This document shows positions 52,361 to 61,169 of a stretch of DNA of 64,000 nt, one piece after another. Each line of letters starts with the position of its first letter. Position 1 is the first letter of the stretch. This DNA comes from an uncultured Megasphaera sp. (GTDB lineage: Bacteria > Bacillota > Negativicutes > Veillonellales > Megasphaeraceae), in NCBI GenBank assembly GCA_900554215.1, contig USGG01000001.1, positions 27,773 to 91,772 on the forward strand, in the 5' to 3' direction. The translations under genes were made by a program, and so were the position numbers. The notes beneath the pieces are model-generated. The model had not been told where the DNA came from and searched no databases. It saw only the letters and a program-made list of their open reading frames with translations.

Positions 52361-52837
52361 ATGGCAGACACAGTATATGCAGTATTTAAAACAAATCATG
52401 GTGAATTTACGGTAGAATTATTTCCCGATAAAGCGCCTATTACGGTAGCAAATTTCCGCAAGCTGGCCGAATCGGGCTTTTACGACGGCACTATTTTCCA
52501 TCGCATTATTCCTCAGTTCATGATTCAGGGCGGCGATCCTGAAGGTACGGGATATGGCGGTTCAGACGAAATGATTCCCGATGAATTCGACCCGTCCCTG
52601 ACCTTTGCCGAACCGGGCGTTTTGGCCATGGCTAACGCCGGCCCCAACACGGGCAGCTCCCAGTTCTTTGTCACCGTCGTGCCGACGCCGTGGCTTCAGA
52701 ATCACCATTCCATTTTCGGCAAGGTCGTCAAAAACTACGACGTCGTCGAAGCGCTCAGCCAGGTGCCGACGAACCGTTTCGACCGTCCTCTCGACGACGT
52801 TGTCTTAGAAACCGTCGCCATTACGGATACGCTCTAA
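52361..52837 (+). CDS. Cyclophilin-type peptidyl-prolyl isomerase
   Basis: A 158-residue isomerase: FDGTIFHRI-type region FYDGTIFHRIIPQFMIQGGD, GGSDEMIPDEFD, NTGSSQFFVTVVPTPWLQNH and HSIFGKVV. Active-site residues (FHRI, QF, FF, W, H) are all there. It lacks a signal peptide, so it acts in the cytoplasm. Preceded by AGGAGG and a TATAAT at about 52318-52323. Confidence 0.95.
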   Translation: MADTVYAVFKTNHGEFTVELFPDKAPITVANFRKLAESGFYDGTIFHRIIPQFMIQGGDPEGTGYGGSDEMIPDEFDPSLTFAEPGVLAMANAGPNTGSSQFFVTVVPTPWLQNHHSIFGKVVKNYDVVEALSQVPTNRFDRPLDDVVLETVAITDTL

Positions 52838-52845
52838 GTTTTTCC

Positions 52846-53106
52846 ATGCCCTATTATACCTACATGGTGCGCTGCGCCGACGGCACGCTGTACACCGGCT
52901 GGACCTTAGACGTAGATAAGCGCGTCGCCGTTCACAACGCGGGCCGCGGCGCCAAGTATACTCGTTCCCGTCGTCCCGTCCGCCTCGTGTGGAGCCGGGC
53001 CTTCCCGACGAAGCACGACGCGATGCATTGGGAATGGCAGATCAAGCAGATGCCGCGGGCAGAAAAAGAAGCCCTCTGCCAGTCCCCGTCAAAGGAGATG
53101 GTATAA
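52846..53106 (+). CDS. GIY-YIG nuclease-domain protein
   Basis: An 86-residue YhbQ/UPF0213-type protein: YYTYMVRCADGTLYTGWTLD carries the YxxY/GIY-YIG elements, followed by HNAGRGAKYTRSRRPVRLVW and AMHWEWQIKQMPRAEKEAL with the catalytic glutamate. It begins 8 bases after the cyclophilin stop and ends 1 base before the protease start, so these form one transcript. Biological role of the family is unclear, perhaps DNA repair. Confidence 0.88.
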   Translation: MPYYTYMVRCADGTLYTGWTLDVDKRVAVHNAGRGAKYTRSRRPVRLVWSRAFPTKHDAMHWEWQIKQMPRAEKEALCQSPSKEMV

Positions 53107-53107
53107 C

Positions 53108-54391
53108 ATGATACATTGGAAAAAAGCCTTGACGGCAGGCTTCCTAAGCCTGTCCTTGTTCGCCGTCCCTGTCGGCACGGCCATGGCCGCATCCTGGTGG
53201 CAGACCCTGGCTTACGGGGCCGCTGCCATGACCTTGGCGAAGCAGCAGCTGACGAAAATGGACGACGGCGCGAAACAGCAGATGCTGGCCAATACGCAGG
53301 CCAAGACGGGCGTCGTTGCCGGCGAAGCCTACGGCGACCGCCTCGAAGGCATTCAGCGCAATATTGTAGCCACTGGCATGATCGAGCGCCAATATGACGT
53401 ATACGCTAATCCGTCGGAGGATCTGAATGCCTTTGAAACCATCGGCGGCGTCATTTCTGTCAACAAGGGCATGATGGATGCTCTGAACGACGATGAGCTG
53501 GCCTTTACGCTGTGCCATGAGATGCAGCACGGTGAAAAACGCCATGCCGTTAACGGCATTCTGAAGAGCATCGGCATTGCGACTCTTGTCGATGTGGCCC
53601 TCGGCGGAGACCTCAATGTCCTCGACGTCCTTCTTGGCAGCGTTGCTGTCAACTACATCGACAACGAAGTCGTTATCATGGATCAGGAAAAAGAAGCCGA
53701 TGCCCACGGGTTCGACGTGTTTAAAAATACCCAGTACAATGTCGGAGGCGCGGCTTCGTCTATGCAGCTCGTCTACGAGCAGTACGGCGAATTGTATCAG
53801 GAAGGCTTCAAACGCATTATCAATCCGAACAACCATCCGCAGATGACCAGCCGTATTGAAAAGCTGGCCTTCCGCATGAGTTACTGGTCTGGCAACCATG
53901 TGCAGGTTGGCGGCGACGTCGTGTACGTCAATGCCCAGCCTGTTATACAGCCCGTTCCGACCGAGGCGTATTCGGCGCGGCGCCGAGCCTTTTTGGCGGC
54001 GGGCAATCTGGCGCGGGTGACGCATAACGAATACGGCGAGGCGATCGATGAGGACGAAGTACAGGCCGTGCCGCTGAACCAACAGGATGAAAAGGGAAAG
54101 AAGGCCAATGCGAAAGAACCCATTTATCCGCCGGCGTGGAACGTGGCTCAGCAAGGTTCTGATATTTACGTCAACGGTCTGCGCATCATGACTTGTGCGC
54201 CCGGTGATGACGGAGCGGCCATTACCCGGTCTCTGGAACAGGCGCTGAAAGCCGAACCGGCCATGGTATCGGAAAAAGAAATCAAGAAGCTCAATAAAGA
54301 GTGGAAAAAACAGTACGAAGCAGATAAAAAAGCCAAAGAAGAAGCGGAAAAGGCGGCGGCAGATGCCCAGCAGCCGGCTGAAGCTTCGTAG
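53108..54391 (+). CDS. M48-family metalloprotease, exported
   Basis: A 427-residue protein with a signal peptide (ALTAGFLSLSLFAVPVGTAMA). The catalytic motif is HEMQH at residues 137-141 with the third ligand in QEKEADAHGFDVF near residue 197. The C-terminal half (about 290-410) has no known domain and ends in a charged, Lys/Glu/Ala-rich helix. It resembles BepA/LoiP-like periplasmic peptidases that clear faulty outer-membrane proteins, fitting a Negativicute envelope. Confidence 0.88.
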   Translation: MIHWKKALTAGFLSLSLFAVPVGTAMAASWWQTLAYGAAAMTLAKQQLTKMDDGAKQQMLANTQAKTGVVAGEAYGDRLEGIQRNIVATGMIERQYDVYANPSEDLNAFETIGGVISVNKGMMDALNDDELAFTLCHEMQHGEKRHAVNGILKSIGIATLVDVALGGDLNVLDVLLGSVAVNYIDNEVVIMDQEKEADAHGFDVFKNTQYNVGGAASSMQLVYEQYGELYQEGFKRIINPNNHPQMTSRIEKLAFRMSYWSGNHVQVGGDVVYVNAQPVIQPVPTEAYSARRRAFLAAGNLARVTHNEYGEAIDEDEVQAVPLNQQDEKGKKANAKEPIYPPAWNVAQQGSDIYVNGLRIMTCAPGDDGAAITRSLEQALKAEPAMVSEKEIKKLNKEWKKQYEADKKAKEEAEKAAADAQQPAEAS

Positions 54392-54487
54392 GCTCGATGC
54401 GATACGCGCCGCTGACGGGACAGTTTTCCTGCCCGACGGCGGCGCGTCGTTATGCTGTCTCGTATTTTGAGAAAGGAGGGGAAGGCA

Positions 54488-55888
54488 ATGCGCTGTACTG
54501 CTGTTTGCTGCGCTGTCCTGACAGCGATTACCCTGGGCGCAGGCCTGGGGGCCGTCGCGTATCAGTCGTCAGAATCTCAGGATCTGGTCGCCCCGCCGAT
54601 GGAACAGGCGCGGCATATTTTAATAGACCCTGCGGAAACGGAGTATCGGCGGCAGCCCATTGCGCTGCGTCAGTATACGGCGGCGTCTCCGGCGTCATCC
54701 CGACCTATTCTGCGCTGGAGCCGCGTCGACGGCGCTGTCATGTACGACGTCCAGCTTTTGAAACGCCGCAGGGGCGGCCCGTCACAGCGATATGAGCCGG
54801 TTATGGCTGCGCAGCGCGTCTATAATACGGCTTGTGAGGTCAAGCTTCCTGACGACTGCCGCGAGCCTGTCCTGTATTGGCGTGTCAAGCCTCTGAATTT
54901 GCGCGGACAGGACATCGGTCCTTTTTCCGAGCTGGAACCGCTGCCCATAGACTGGCAGAAGCAGGAGGTACTAAAGCCCGTGCCCCTGTCGGTATACAAT
55001 CAGGGACGGGGACAAACACTGCTCTATCCCGTATACGATTGGATAGCCATACCCGATGCCGGCCAGTATGAAGTAGAAATTCTTGACGCGCCGCCGGAAA
55101 ATCCTAACGGTACGGAGCCTTCCATCCACCGCATTGCTGCGTATAGGACGCCTATTGCGCATCAATACGACCATGAAGCGCGCCTATCTGAGAAGCCTTT
55201 TTATTGGCGCGTCCGGGCTATCGGCAGCGACGGCAGTCCGCTGGGGGTATATTCCGATGCGTCGTCGTATACAACCGACCCGAGCCAGCCCTGCGAGGCC
55301 GCTGTATACGGAGACAGCATCAGCCACGGCGGCGGCAGCGTATCCTATTCGCCTGCCGATTGGGAATTCAGCTACGGCCACTACCTTGATTTTCCTGTAG
55401 TCAATCTGTCTTTCAGCGGCGATACGAGCCGAACGGCCGTCGAGCGGTTTGACAAGGATGTCGTGCCCTTCCATCCGCCATACTTGCTGATCCTCATGGG
55501 GACGAACAGCCTTCGCGCCGGTGTTGAGCCGGCTGAAGTCATTGCCGATATGAAGCGTGTCAAGGAGAAATGTCTGGCATACGGCATTCGCCCCGTCTTT
55601 CTCACCTTGCCGCCCCTCCGTCCGGACAATATCCGCGCGGCTTTTGGGCAGGATACGGTACGGAGCTGGCGCGAAGCCATTGCCGCTGTCAACGCCTATG
55701 TGAAGACGCAGGTTCATGTGGACATTACGCCAGGCATGGAAGACGAACGGGGCGAGCTGCGGGAAGACCTGGCCGTCGACGGACTTCACCTCGACCCGCC
55801 GGGCAAACGCCTCATGGCTGAAGCCATTAATGCTGCCTGGCCGGATATTACGGCTCTTCCCGATGACGCCTGGCAGACCGAGTCATAG
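54488..55888 (+). CDS. SGNH/GDSL hydrolase with N-terminal beta domains, exported
   Basis: A 466-residue secreted protein: signal peptide (TAVCCAVLTAITLGAGLGAVA), two fibronectin-like beta segments (SRPILRWSRVDGAVMYDVQL; DWIAIPDAGQYEVEILDAPP), and a C-terminal SGNH hydrolase with AVYGDSISHGG (block I serine), LILMGTNSLRAG (block III) and VDGLHLDPPGKRL (block V Asp and His). Probably an esterase acting on acetylated wall sugars or polysaccharide. AAAGGAGGGG before 54488 fixes the start. Confidence 0.88.
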   Translation: MRCTAVCCAVLTAITLGAGLGAVAYQSSESQDLVAPPMEQARHILIDPAETEYRRQPIALRQYTAASPASSRPILRWSRVDGAVMYDVQLLKRRRGGPSQRYEPVMAAQRVYNTACEVKLPDDCREPVLYWRVKPLNLRGQDIGPFSELEPLPIDWQKQEVLKPVPLSVYNQGRGQTLLYPVYDWIAIPDAGQYEVEILDAPPENPNGTEPSIHRIAAYRTPIAHQYDHEARLSEKPFYWRVRAIGSDGSPLGVYSDASSYTTDPSQPCEAAVYGDSISHGGGSVSYSPADWEFSYGHYLDFPVVNLSFSGDTSRTAVERFDKDVVPFHPPYLLILMGTNSLRAGVEPAEVIADMKRVKEKCLAYGIRPVFLTLPPLRPDNIRAAFGQDTVRSWREAIAAVNAYVKTQVHVDITPGMEDERGELREDLAVDGLHLDPPGKRLMAEAINAAWPDITALPDDAWQTES

Positions 55889-55907
55889 CAAAGCGAAAAA
55901 AATACCC

Positions 55908-55943
55908 GTCTCGACGCCAGCCGGCTCAGACGGGTATTTGTAT
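55908..55943 (+). terminator. Terminator
   Basis: AAATACCCGTCT and AGACGGGTATTT arms after the SGNH gene. Confidence 0.75.
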
Positions 55944-56084
55944 CGTTTGACTGCATAAAGCGAACATATAGGCGAAATATCATTGCCGATGCATCAGGTT
56001 CTCTTGTATACTATTGCCTAAGAGGCGCTGCGCCATCACGGCAGGCGGTGAAAAAAGCCCCCGAATCGAAACGAAACGGGGGTG

Positions 56085-56165
56085 ATGCCCATGAACGACA
56101 CGAATGTAACGTTGTTGCTATTCATCGTTTTGGCCATGTTGTTGAAAGATACGACAAAGAAGTAA
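56085..56165 (+). CDS. Possible type I toxin-like membrane peptide
   Basis: A 26-residue peptide MPMNDTNVTLLLFIVLAMLL then KDTTKK: a single hydrophobic helix with a basic end, like holin-like or TxpA/Fst-type toxin peptides. Its ribosome site GGGGGTG lies in a hairpin, CCCCCG (56058-56063) pairing with CGGGGG (56077-56082), typical of toxins whose translation is kept low. I cannot see the antisense RNA directly. It is isolated between a terminator and a convergent regulator gene. Confidence 0.5.
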   Translation: MPMNDTNVTLLLFIVLAMLLKDTTKK

Positions 56166-56351
56166 CCGCCACCTTAGTTTTCCCAGACTAGAAACGGCTG
56201 TTTATTTGTACGTAATCTATCTATCCGGGGCTATACCGTTTGCTGGCACAGCGCCTCGTTTTTTCAGCTTTAGTATACCTACTGGGTACGTGGCTGTCAA
56301 GAGCATACCCGCTGGGCCCGATGCTGTCAAGGTGCGGCCTACTCCCTGCCG

Positions 56352-56735
56352 CTAGGGCTGGTCTCCCGTACCTTCCGTCCTGTCCGGCGCGCCGTCATCG
56401 GGCCGATGGGCTTCGCCCCAGCGGCACATCGCTTCCATGATCGGGTAAAGGGACCATCCTTTGTCCGACAGGCTGTATTCGACCTTGGGAGGAATCTGAG
56501 GGTATTCCTTTCGGATAATCAGACCGTCATGCTCCATACCCTTCAGTTGCTCGCTCAAGGTCTTGTACGTAATGGTCCCGATTTTGCGTTTCAGCTCGTT
56601 GAATCGGATGGACTCGTATTCGACGAGAAAATATAAGATGACCAGCCGCCATTTGCCGCCGATCAGGGACAGGGTATAGCCGAAGGGGACGTCGGATAAG
56701 GCCCGCACCGTTCCTTCGTAGGGTTTCATGCTCAT
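56352..56735 (-). CDS. HxlR-family transcription regulator
   Basis: A 127-residue winged-helix protein: PFGYTLSLIGGKWRLVILYF, LKRKIGTITYKTLSEQLKGM and PPKVEYSLSDKGWSL are canonical. The N-terminal conserved cysteine is absent, so it is not a cysteine redox sensor of the YodB kind. ATG at 56735 (MSMKPYEG) fits AAAGGAAG. Divergent from the TIGR04076 gene, which it likely controls. Confidence 0.87.
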   Translation of the reverse strand: MSMKPYEGTVRALSDVPFGYTLSLIGGKWRLVILYFLVEYESIRFNELKRKIGTITYKTLSEQLKGMEHDGLIIRKEYPQIPPKVEYSLSDKGWSLYPIMEAMCRWGEAHRPDDGAPDRTEGTGDQP

Positions 56736-56863
56736 AGGGTACTTCCTTTCACCATAGTATGCGTCAAAAAAGTGCGTACTGTACAATGTTTCTTTTCTTT
56801 TTTATCATAAAAGAAGAAAGGCATGTACGTCAACCCGGTCCTGCCGGAGAAGGGAGAAGTGCA

Positions 56864-57208
56864 ATGAAAAAAGTAAAAATCACGATACTCAAGACGACGT
56901 TGGACAAGGAGCTGGCTGCCCAGTATGGCGCTCCCGGCTTGACGGCCTGTCCCATGATGAAGGAAGGGCAGATTTTTTATGCTGACTACGCTAAGCCGGA
57001 AGGCTTTTGTGACGAAGCGTGGAAAGCGATTTACCAGTATGTCTTCGCCTTGGCCCATGGCGACGGCAAGACCTTGTTTTACTACGGCGACTGGATAGCC
57101 AAGCCCAACGTGGCCATTTGCAGCTGCAACGACGGCCTGCGGCCAGTCATCATGAAGCTTGAAGGGACGGAAGAAGAGGGAGAAATCAACTACGTTCCTG
57201 TCCGGTAA
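56864..57208 (+). CDS. TIGR04076-family protein
   Basis: A 114-residue small protein of the TIGR04076 family: KKVKITILKTTLDKELAAQY, FCDEAWKAIYQYVFALAHGD, CSCNDGLRPVIMKLEG. Typical of anaerobes, no function known. ATG at 56864 fits AGAAGGGAG; the longer frame crosses the promoter. Divergent from the HxlR gene. A broken paralog lies at 35340. Confidence 0.82.
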   Translation: MKKVKITILKTTLDKELAAQYGAPGLTACPMMKEGQIFYADYAKPEGFCDEAWKAIYQYVFALAHGDGKTLFYYGDWIAKPNVAICSCNDGLRPVIMKLEGTEEEGEINYVPVR

Positions 57209-57277
57209 CGGGTTGTGCAGAAATATTCTTAATCTGCATGTATAAGACTTTGTTATATTATATAGATATACTATACC

Positions 57278-57332
57278 GACGGCCTGCGTTCTGAGTATCC
57301 TGTAATCGACAGGAACGCAGGCCGTCATTTTT
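57278..57332 (+). terminator. Terminator
   Basis: GACGGCCTGCGTTC pairs with GAACGCAGGCCGTC, followed by ATTTTT. Confidence 0.8.
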
Positions 57333-57754
57333 GGGGAAGAAACGGAGAGGATAAGGTGGTGTTTGTTCTCCCTTTGGTCCTTTGAGATAAGACGAACGAC
57401 AGCATACAGCTGCTCGAATCCGGCCGCTTTGGCATAGGATCGGGCGGCTTTTATCGTATCTTTTCTTCGCTATCAGACGATGACGCAGCGGCAGCATCCG
57501 GCGTAAAGATGCCATTTTTCGTCGCTGCCGGCAAAGGATGTAACGCGTACGTAACGCCCCAGACTAGAAAAGACAAGACCAGAGGAGACAAGAGGGAGAT
57601 AAGAGAAGAGAGGCGCGGCGTTACAGTGTCGCTGTTGAACGGACGGAATAGAGGAAACAAAATATTTCCATGATAAGACATAAAACGACAGGGCCTTTTT
57701 CCTTACTATTATAGAACGCAGCCCCCCAAGAGCTGACGAACGGGAGGACCGGAC
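57333..57754. other. Stretch without a confident gene
   Basis: About 420 bases. A minus-strand segment near 57370-57460 reads TIKAARSYAKAAGFEQLYAV, protein-like but closed by stops and without start; it may be a gene remnant. Otherwise nothing seen. Confidence 0.4.
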
Positions 57755-58576
57755 ATGAAACAACTTCGCTGGATGAAAACAAAAGTCGGATTGTTTGGAG
57801 ATCCGAAAGTCATGGCCATGCTCGGACAACGGCACGGCGACACGTGCTTCGTTATCTGGTTTTTGCTCAAGGACATTGCCGGTACGGTCAACTGCGACGG
57901 CTATACCTGTCTGTCGGAACAGGTACCCCTGACCTGCGAATACATTGCCCGTGTGCTTCGCCGCCGCCGCGACGTCGTAGAAAAATCTCTCGATTTTTTA
58001 GAGCAAATAGACCTCGTCCGCCGCGACGAAGCAGGCCGCATTCGCCTTGTCGACTGGGAAGAATTGCAGGATTTTGACAAAGACGAGCGCCGTCGCCAGC
58101 AGACGCGCTGCCGCGTGGCCCGATTCCGGCAGAAACAAGGTGAAAGAGCAAGTACGGCAGACGCCGGCTCTGCAGCAGTCCCGGAGGCGACGGCAGAGGG
58201 CGAAGCGGCGGCATATTATGTTCACGTTTTTGGCGGCATTCATCCGGCAGTGCGCCTGGCCTTAGATGCGCTGGAGCGCGAATGGGGCGGCGATGCTGTC
58301 TGCCGGGCCGTCGATATCGCCAGGGAGCAGGGCGCAGAGGGAAACAACCTCAATTATATCCGCTCGATTCTCGTCAACAGCGGCGGTCAGCCTCGGCGGA
58401 AGGGAAAGGGAGATTGCCATGGGTATGCAAGTGTTGATGAATACGTTAGTATCATGCTTCGGAAAGCGGATGAATATGAATCCGCAGTTCGTGCACGTTC
58501 TGCGGAAAAGCCTGCCTGCAGAACTGACGGCAGAGCAGGGGGCGGAGCTGGGCGCCCGCCTGGCGCAGACCTGTAA
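57755..58576 (+). CDS. Phage replisome organizer-type protein
   Basis: A 273-residue protein. The N-terminal 110 residues (LRWMKTKVGLFGDPKVMAML, VSLDFLEQIDLV-like part KSLDFLEQIDLVRRDEAGRI) match the phage replisome organizer domain; a DnaD-like helical domain follows (about 155-215) with HPAVRLALDALEREWGGDAV and LNYIRSILVNSGG. Such proteins bind an origin and recruit the helicase loader. GGGAGGACC precedes the ATG. The last 53 codons overlap the next gene in another frame and look like low-complexity read-through (TDGRAGGGAGRPPGAD), so its stop may have moved. Confidence 0.75.
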   Translation: MKQLRWMKTKVGLFGDPKVMAMLGQRHGDTCFVIWFLLKDIAGTVNCDGYTCLSEQVPLTCEYIARVLRRRRDVVEKSLDFLEQIDLVRRDEAGRIRLVDWEELQDFDKDERRRQQTRCRVARFRQKQGERASTADAGSAAVPEATAEGEAAAYYVHVFGGIHPAVRLALDALEREWGGDAVCRAVDIAREQGAEGNNLNYIRSILVNSGGQPRRKGKGDCHGYASVDEYVSIMLRKADEYESAVRARSAEKPACRTDGRAGGGAGRPPGADL

Positions 58577-58958
58577 ATTTGCGCCGACCATTGCGGAAAT
58601 TCTGGCCGAATGGCGGGCTATGCGCCGCGATATGCTGCTGCGTGAAAGCCAGCCGCCGACGCCGCCGGTCCGCAAAAATCCCGCTGTTGTCCGCCGGCTG
58701 CGCGCCGCCTGCGAGTTGCTGCGTCAGGGCAGCCCGCTGCCGAAGCAGGATATCGGGCCGGAACTGCGCAGCTTTGCCCGGCAGCGGTTTCCCGACATCA
58801 GCGATGACGTCATACGGAAAAACTGGCTGGAAATCATGAATTGTATGGGCTATGCGGAAGAACAAAAACGGACGGCTTCTCCCTATCAGATGGTCATGGA
58901 GCTGGAGCCGGACGGGACGATTAGCCTGAGCATGAAGACCTTGGGACACGCAGGATGA
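58419..58958 (+). CDS. Hypothetical phage-like protein
   Basis: A 179-residue helical protein, start ATG at 58419 after AAAGGGAGAT. MNTLVSCFGKRMNMNPQFVH, PTIAEILAEWRAMRRDMLLR and PDISDDVIRKNWLEIMNCMG look like natural helices, and the frame is better than that of the overlapping upstream tail. It resembles small replication accessory proteins that follow DnaD-like genes in prophages, but no family can be named. Overlap with the previous gene is 158 bases. Confidence 0.55.
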   Translation: MGMQVLMNTLVSCFGKRMNMNPQFVHVLRKSLPAELTAEQGAELGARLAQTCKFAPTIAEILAEWRAMRRDMLLRESQPPTPPVRKNPAVVRRLRAACELLRQGSPLPKQDIGPELRSFARQRFPDISDDVIRKNWLEIMNCMGYAEEQKRTASPYQMVMELEPDGTISLSMKTLGHAG

Positions 58959-59201
58959 CAACGAAAGCCTGCCGCAAGACCTGGGCCGCATATAATACAC
59001 ATTTTATATATCATAGGGCGCAGGATGCGGCAGGGACGGCGCGCACTGCTAAAGGAAAGTCCTTTTCGATTCTTTGAGGACCCATGCTCTCTCGGACAGC
59101 AGGAATCCCTCTGTCTGCCCGTCCCGTGCAGGAGACGCCGACGCGACAGATTCAGAATGCCATGGCGGCCGACATGGCGGTTGTACAAAGGAGGCGTTTG
59201 T

Positions 59202-59339
59202 ATGCATCGGATTGTGCAGTGTTTGAGAAACCTCGACAAACAAACCATTGTGTTTTTTATTCGTTTGATTCAACTTTTCGTTAGGAGGAAATACAGCGAT
59301 GAAAATTTACCTCAACGCCGGCCACGACCGGCTCCTTGA
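59202..59339 (+). CDS. Small protein with basic amphipathic helix
   Basis: A 45-residue frame, MHRIVQCLRNLDKQTIVFFI then RLIQLFVRRKYSDENLPQRR, with an excellent ribosome site (AAAGGAGG at 59187-59194). It overlaps the start of the amidase gene by 41 bases. The hydrophobic middle and basic flanks suggest a membrane-active or anchoring peptide. No family recognised; the 240 bases before it hold no other gene. Confidence 0.45.
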   Translation: MHRIVQCLRNLDKQTIVFFIRLIQLFVRRKYSDENLPQRRPRPAP

Positions 59340-59832
59340 TTCCGGCGCGGTCAACGAAGCCCTGGGACTGCGCGAATGCGATCTAGCCTATGAGCTGGCG
59401 CAGAACGTCAAAGGGTATTTGGAACGAAACGGCGTCGCCGTCCTATTTGGACAGCAGGATAACCTGTACGCCGTCTGCGGCGAAGCCAACGACGCCGAGG
59501 CCGACGCCTTCGTGTCCCTTCATTTTAACGCCTTTAATAAGCGCGCCGCCGGTACGGAAACACTCATCTCCCATACGGCGGAGAGCCTGCTCCTGGGCCA
59601 TGCGATTCAGTCCAATGTCAAAGCCGTCCTCAACCTGCCCGACCGCGGGCTGAAAGAACGGCCGGGACTGTTCGTTCTGCGCAACACGATCATGCCCGCC
59701 GTCGTCGTCGAGGTCTGCTTTATCGACAACGACTACGACGTCCGCCAGTATCAGTGCCGCGCCGACGCCGTAGCGCGGGCCATCGCCACCGAGATTCTGC
59801 AGTGGCCGGCTATGGCAAGGCAGGCGGCGTAA
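59299..59832 (+). CDS. N-acetylmuramoyl-L-alanine amidase (Amidase_3)
   Basis: A 177-residue zinc amidase consisting only of the catalytic domain: YLNAGHDRLLDSG (His), then the early glutamate in GLRECDLAYELA, SLHFNAFN (His) and VVVEVCFIDNDYD (catalytic Glu). No signal peptide or wall-binding repeat, so it resembles a phage endolysin or a sporulation-type cytoplasmic form released by lysis. AGGAGG precedes the ATG. Lies in a group of phage-like genes. Confidence 0.9.
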   Translation: MKIYLNAGHDRLLDSGAVNEALGLRECDLAYELAQNVKGYLERNGVAVLFGQQDNLYAVCGEANDAEADAFVSLHFNAFNKRAAGTETLISHTAESLLLGHAIQSNVKAVLNLPDRGLKERPGLFVLRNTIMPAVVVEVCFIDNDYDVRQYQCRADAVARAIATEILQWPAMARQAA

Positions 59833-59905
59833 CGCGTATGCTGAAAGGGACGCGGCCCCTTTAGACTGAAATGTTACTTTTTTCTTTCTGCGTGGCCAGA
59901 AGCGC

Positions 59906-60090
59906 GCATACTTTCTTTCTGAGCGGTCAGAAAGAAAGTATGCAAAGAAAGAACCGCCGCCCAGGTACTACCGAGTCTTGCTGTACATGGCGCAGGCGCA
60001 CGGCAAAATCGCTTCGCTCGGATGCCGTTTTTTCCGCCTGCGCCATATACAGCAGCCGACTGACGTCGGCACGACTCGTCCGTAATGGGC
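59906..60090 (+). repeat. Compound hairpin repeat, copy 1
   Basis: Three parts. Hairpin 1: GCATACTTTCTTTCT (59906-59920) with its exact complement at 59929-59943. Hairpin 2: arms 59981-59998 and 60035-60052 (17 of 18 paired) around core CGGCAAAATCGCTTCGCTCG.. (60001-60027). Hairpin 3: GCCGAC/GTCGGC at 60055-60070, then tail CGTCCGTAATGGGC (60077-60090). No gene in 59833-60619. Confidence 0.75.
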
Positions 60091-60320
60091 GGGGCAATCA
60101 GCTGAAGACGACAAGTATCTTTTGATGACGATTTTACAAGCTTTCAGCATAAGACAATGATCTCTTTTGGATAGCCCATTGCATAGGCGTATTACGCTTG
60201 TTAAAACTAAATGCATTATTCAGCGATGCGTTGGAGCTGTTTCTTATGAGAAAGCTGCACGTCCCATAGACAAGCATAGGCTGTGCGGCAGCATAGGAAA
60301 AAAGGGCGCGGCGTTTTTAC

Positions 60321-60513
60321 GCCCGTTACGGACGGGCCGTGCCGCCGCAGGCGGATGCGAAGAGCCTTACAGGCGGAGTAAGCGGTATCCGAGCGAAGCG
60401 ATTTTACCGCGCCGCCTGTAAGGCTTGCAGCAAGGCACGGGAGTTCCGGGCCGGCCTCTTTCTTTTTTTGATTACTTTTTTCTTTCTGGCCGCGCAGAAA
60501 GAAAAAAAGTAAT
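60321..60513 (-). repeat. Compound hairpin repeat, copy 2 (inverted)
   Basis: Same three parts on the minus strand. Tail GCCCGTTACGGACG (plus, 60321-60334); hairpin 3 CCGCC/GGCGG (60342-60354); hairpin 2 arms 60363-60376 and 60412-60425, perfect 14 bp, around the core at 60382-60410; hairpin 1 ATTACTTTTTTCTTTCTG with its complement (60471-60513). Arms differ in sequence from copy 1, core and tail agree. Confidence 0.75.
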
Positions 60514-60619
60514 ATACCATCCCTTGCGTTGGGACATAACGCAACCTATATTAACGCTTTCCTGTCTTTGCGCCAACAAAGGCAGAAAACATATTCACAT
60601 TCAAAAGGAGGAATTTATT

Positions 60620-60835
60620 ATGGCAGAACGTACTGCAATTTCCAGCAAGCTGAAACTCACCGTTTCCTATCAGGATCACGAAGGGACGCAGAAGAAGCGG
60701 CAAATGACCTTCGCCCACCTTAAGCCCTCGGCCGAGCCCGAAAACATTGCGGCGGCCGCAGCGGCGATTGGCACCTTGCAAGACGACCCGATTACGTCGA
60801 TTCGCGAAGTCATTGAAAACGAAATTACGGCTTAA
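60620..60835 (+). CDS. DUF1659-type small protein
   Basis: A 71-residue protein with KLKLTVSYQDHEGTQKKRQM, FAHLKPSAEPENIAAAAAAI and a C-terminal helix, the pattern of DUF1659 proteins. The family is found in Bacilli and Clostridia next to DUF2922, as here. ATG at 60620 fits AAAGGAGG; the frame upstream runs through repeat copy 2. Function unknown. Confidence 0.75.
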   Translation: MAERTAISSKLKLTVSYQDHEGTQKKRQMTFAHLKPSAEPENIAAAAAAIGTLQDDPITSIREVIENEITA

Positions 60836-60865
60836 GCAGCTGCATTTTGAAAGGAGATCTATATC

Positions 60866-61093
60866 ATGATTCAGACCAAAACCAGAACCTTACAGCTTGA
60901 ATTCGCTGACGCTGCCGGAAACAGCGTCGTCTATTCCCTCAAAAATCCCAAAGAGAGCCTCGACAAGAGCACCGTCGACGCCGCCGTCGGCACGCTGCTG
61001 GAAAAGAAAATTTTCGCGACAGCAGACGGCGAGCTGACAGCCTTGAAGGGCAGCCGCATCATTACCCGTCAGGTCGAGACTCTTGACGAGTAA
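60866..61093 (+). CDS. DUF2922-type small protein
   Basis: A 75-residue protein: TRTLQLEFADAAGNSVVYSL, NPKESLDKSTVDAAVGTLLE and KKIFATADGELTALKGSRII match the DUF2922 pattern (residues after a beta hairpin, then the KxIF segment). Thirty bases after the DUF1659 gene with its own AAAGGAG; the pair is a recognised gene neighbourhood without known function. Confidence 0.78.
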   Translation: MIQTKTRTLQLEFADAAGNSVVYSLKNPKESLDKSTVDAAVGTLLEKKIFATADGELTALKGSRIITRQVETLDE

Positions 61094-61169
61094 GGTATAA
61101 TGAGAAGTAAAACGCAAAATGCCTTGGGCGTATGCTCAAGGTGTTTTGCCCTATAAGGAGGCATATTGT

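Noticed and set aside
59833..60425. 84-codon frames over the hairpin repeats
   Set aside because: They run through inverted repeats, have no ribosome sites and give low-complexity protein.
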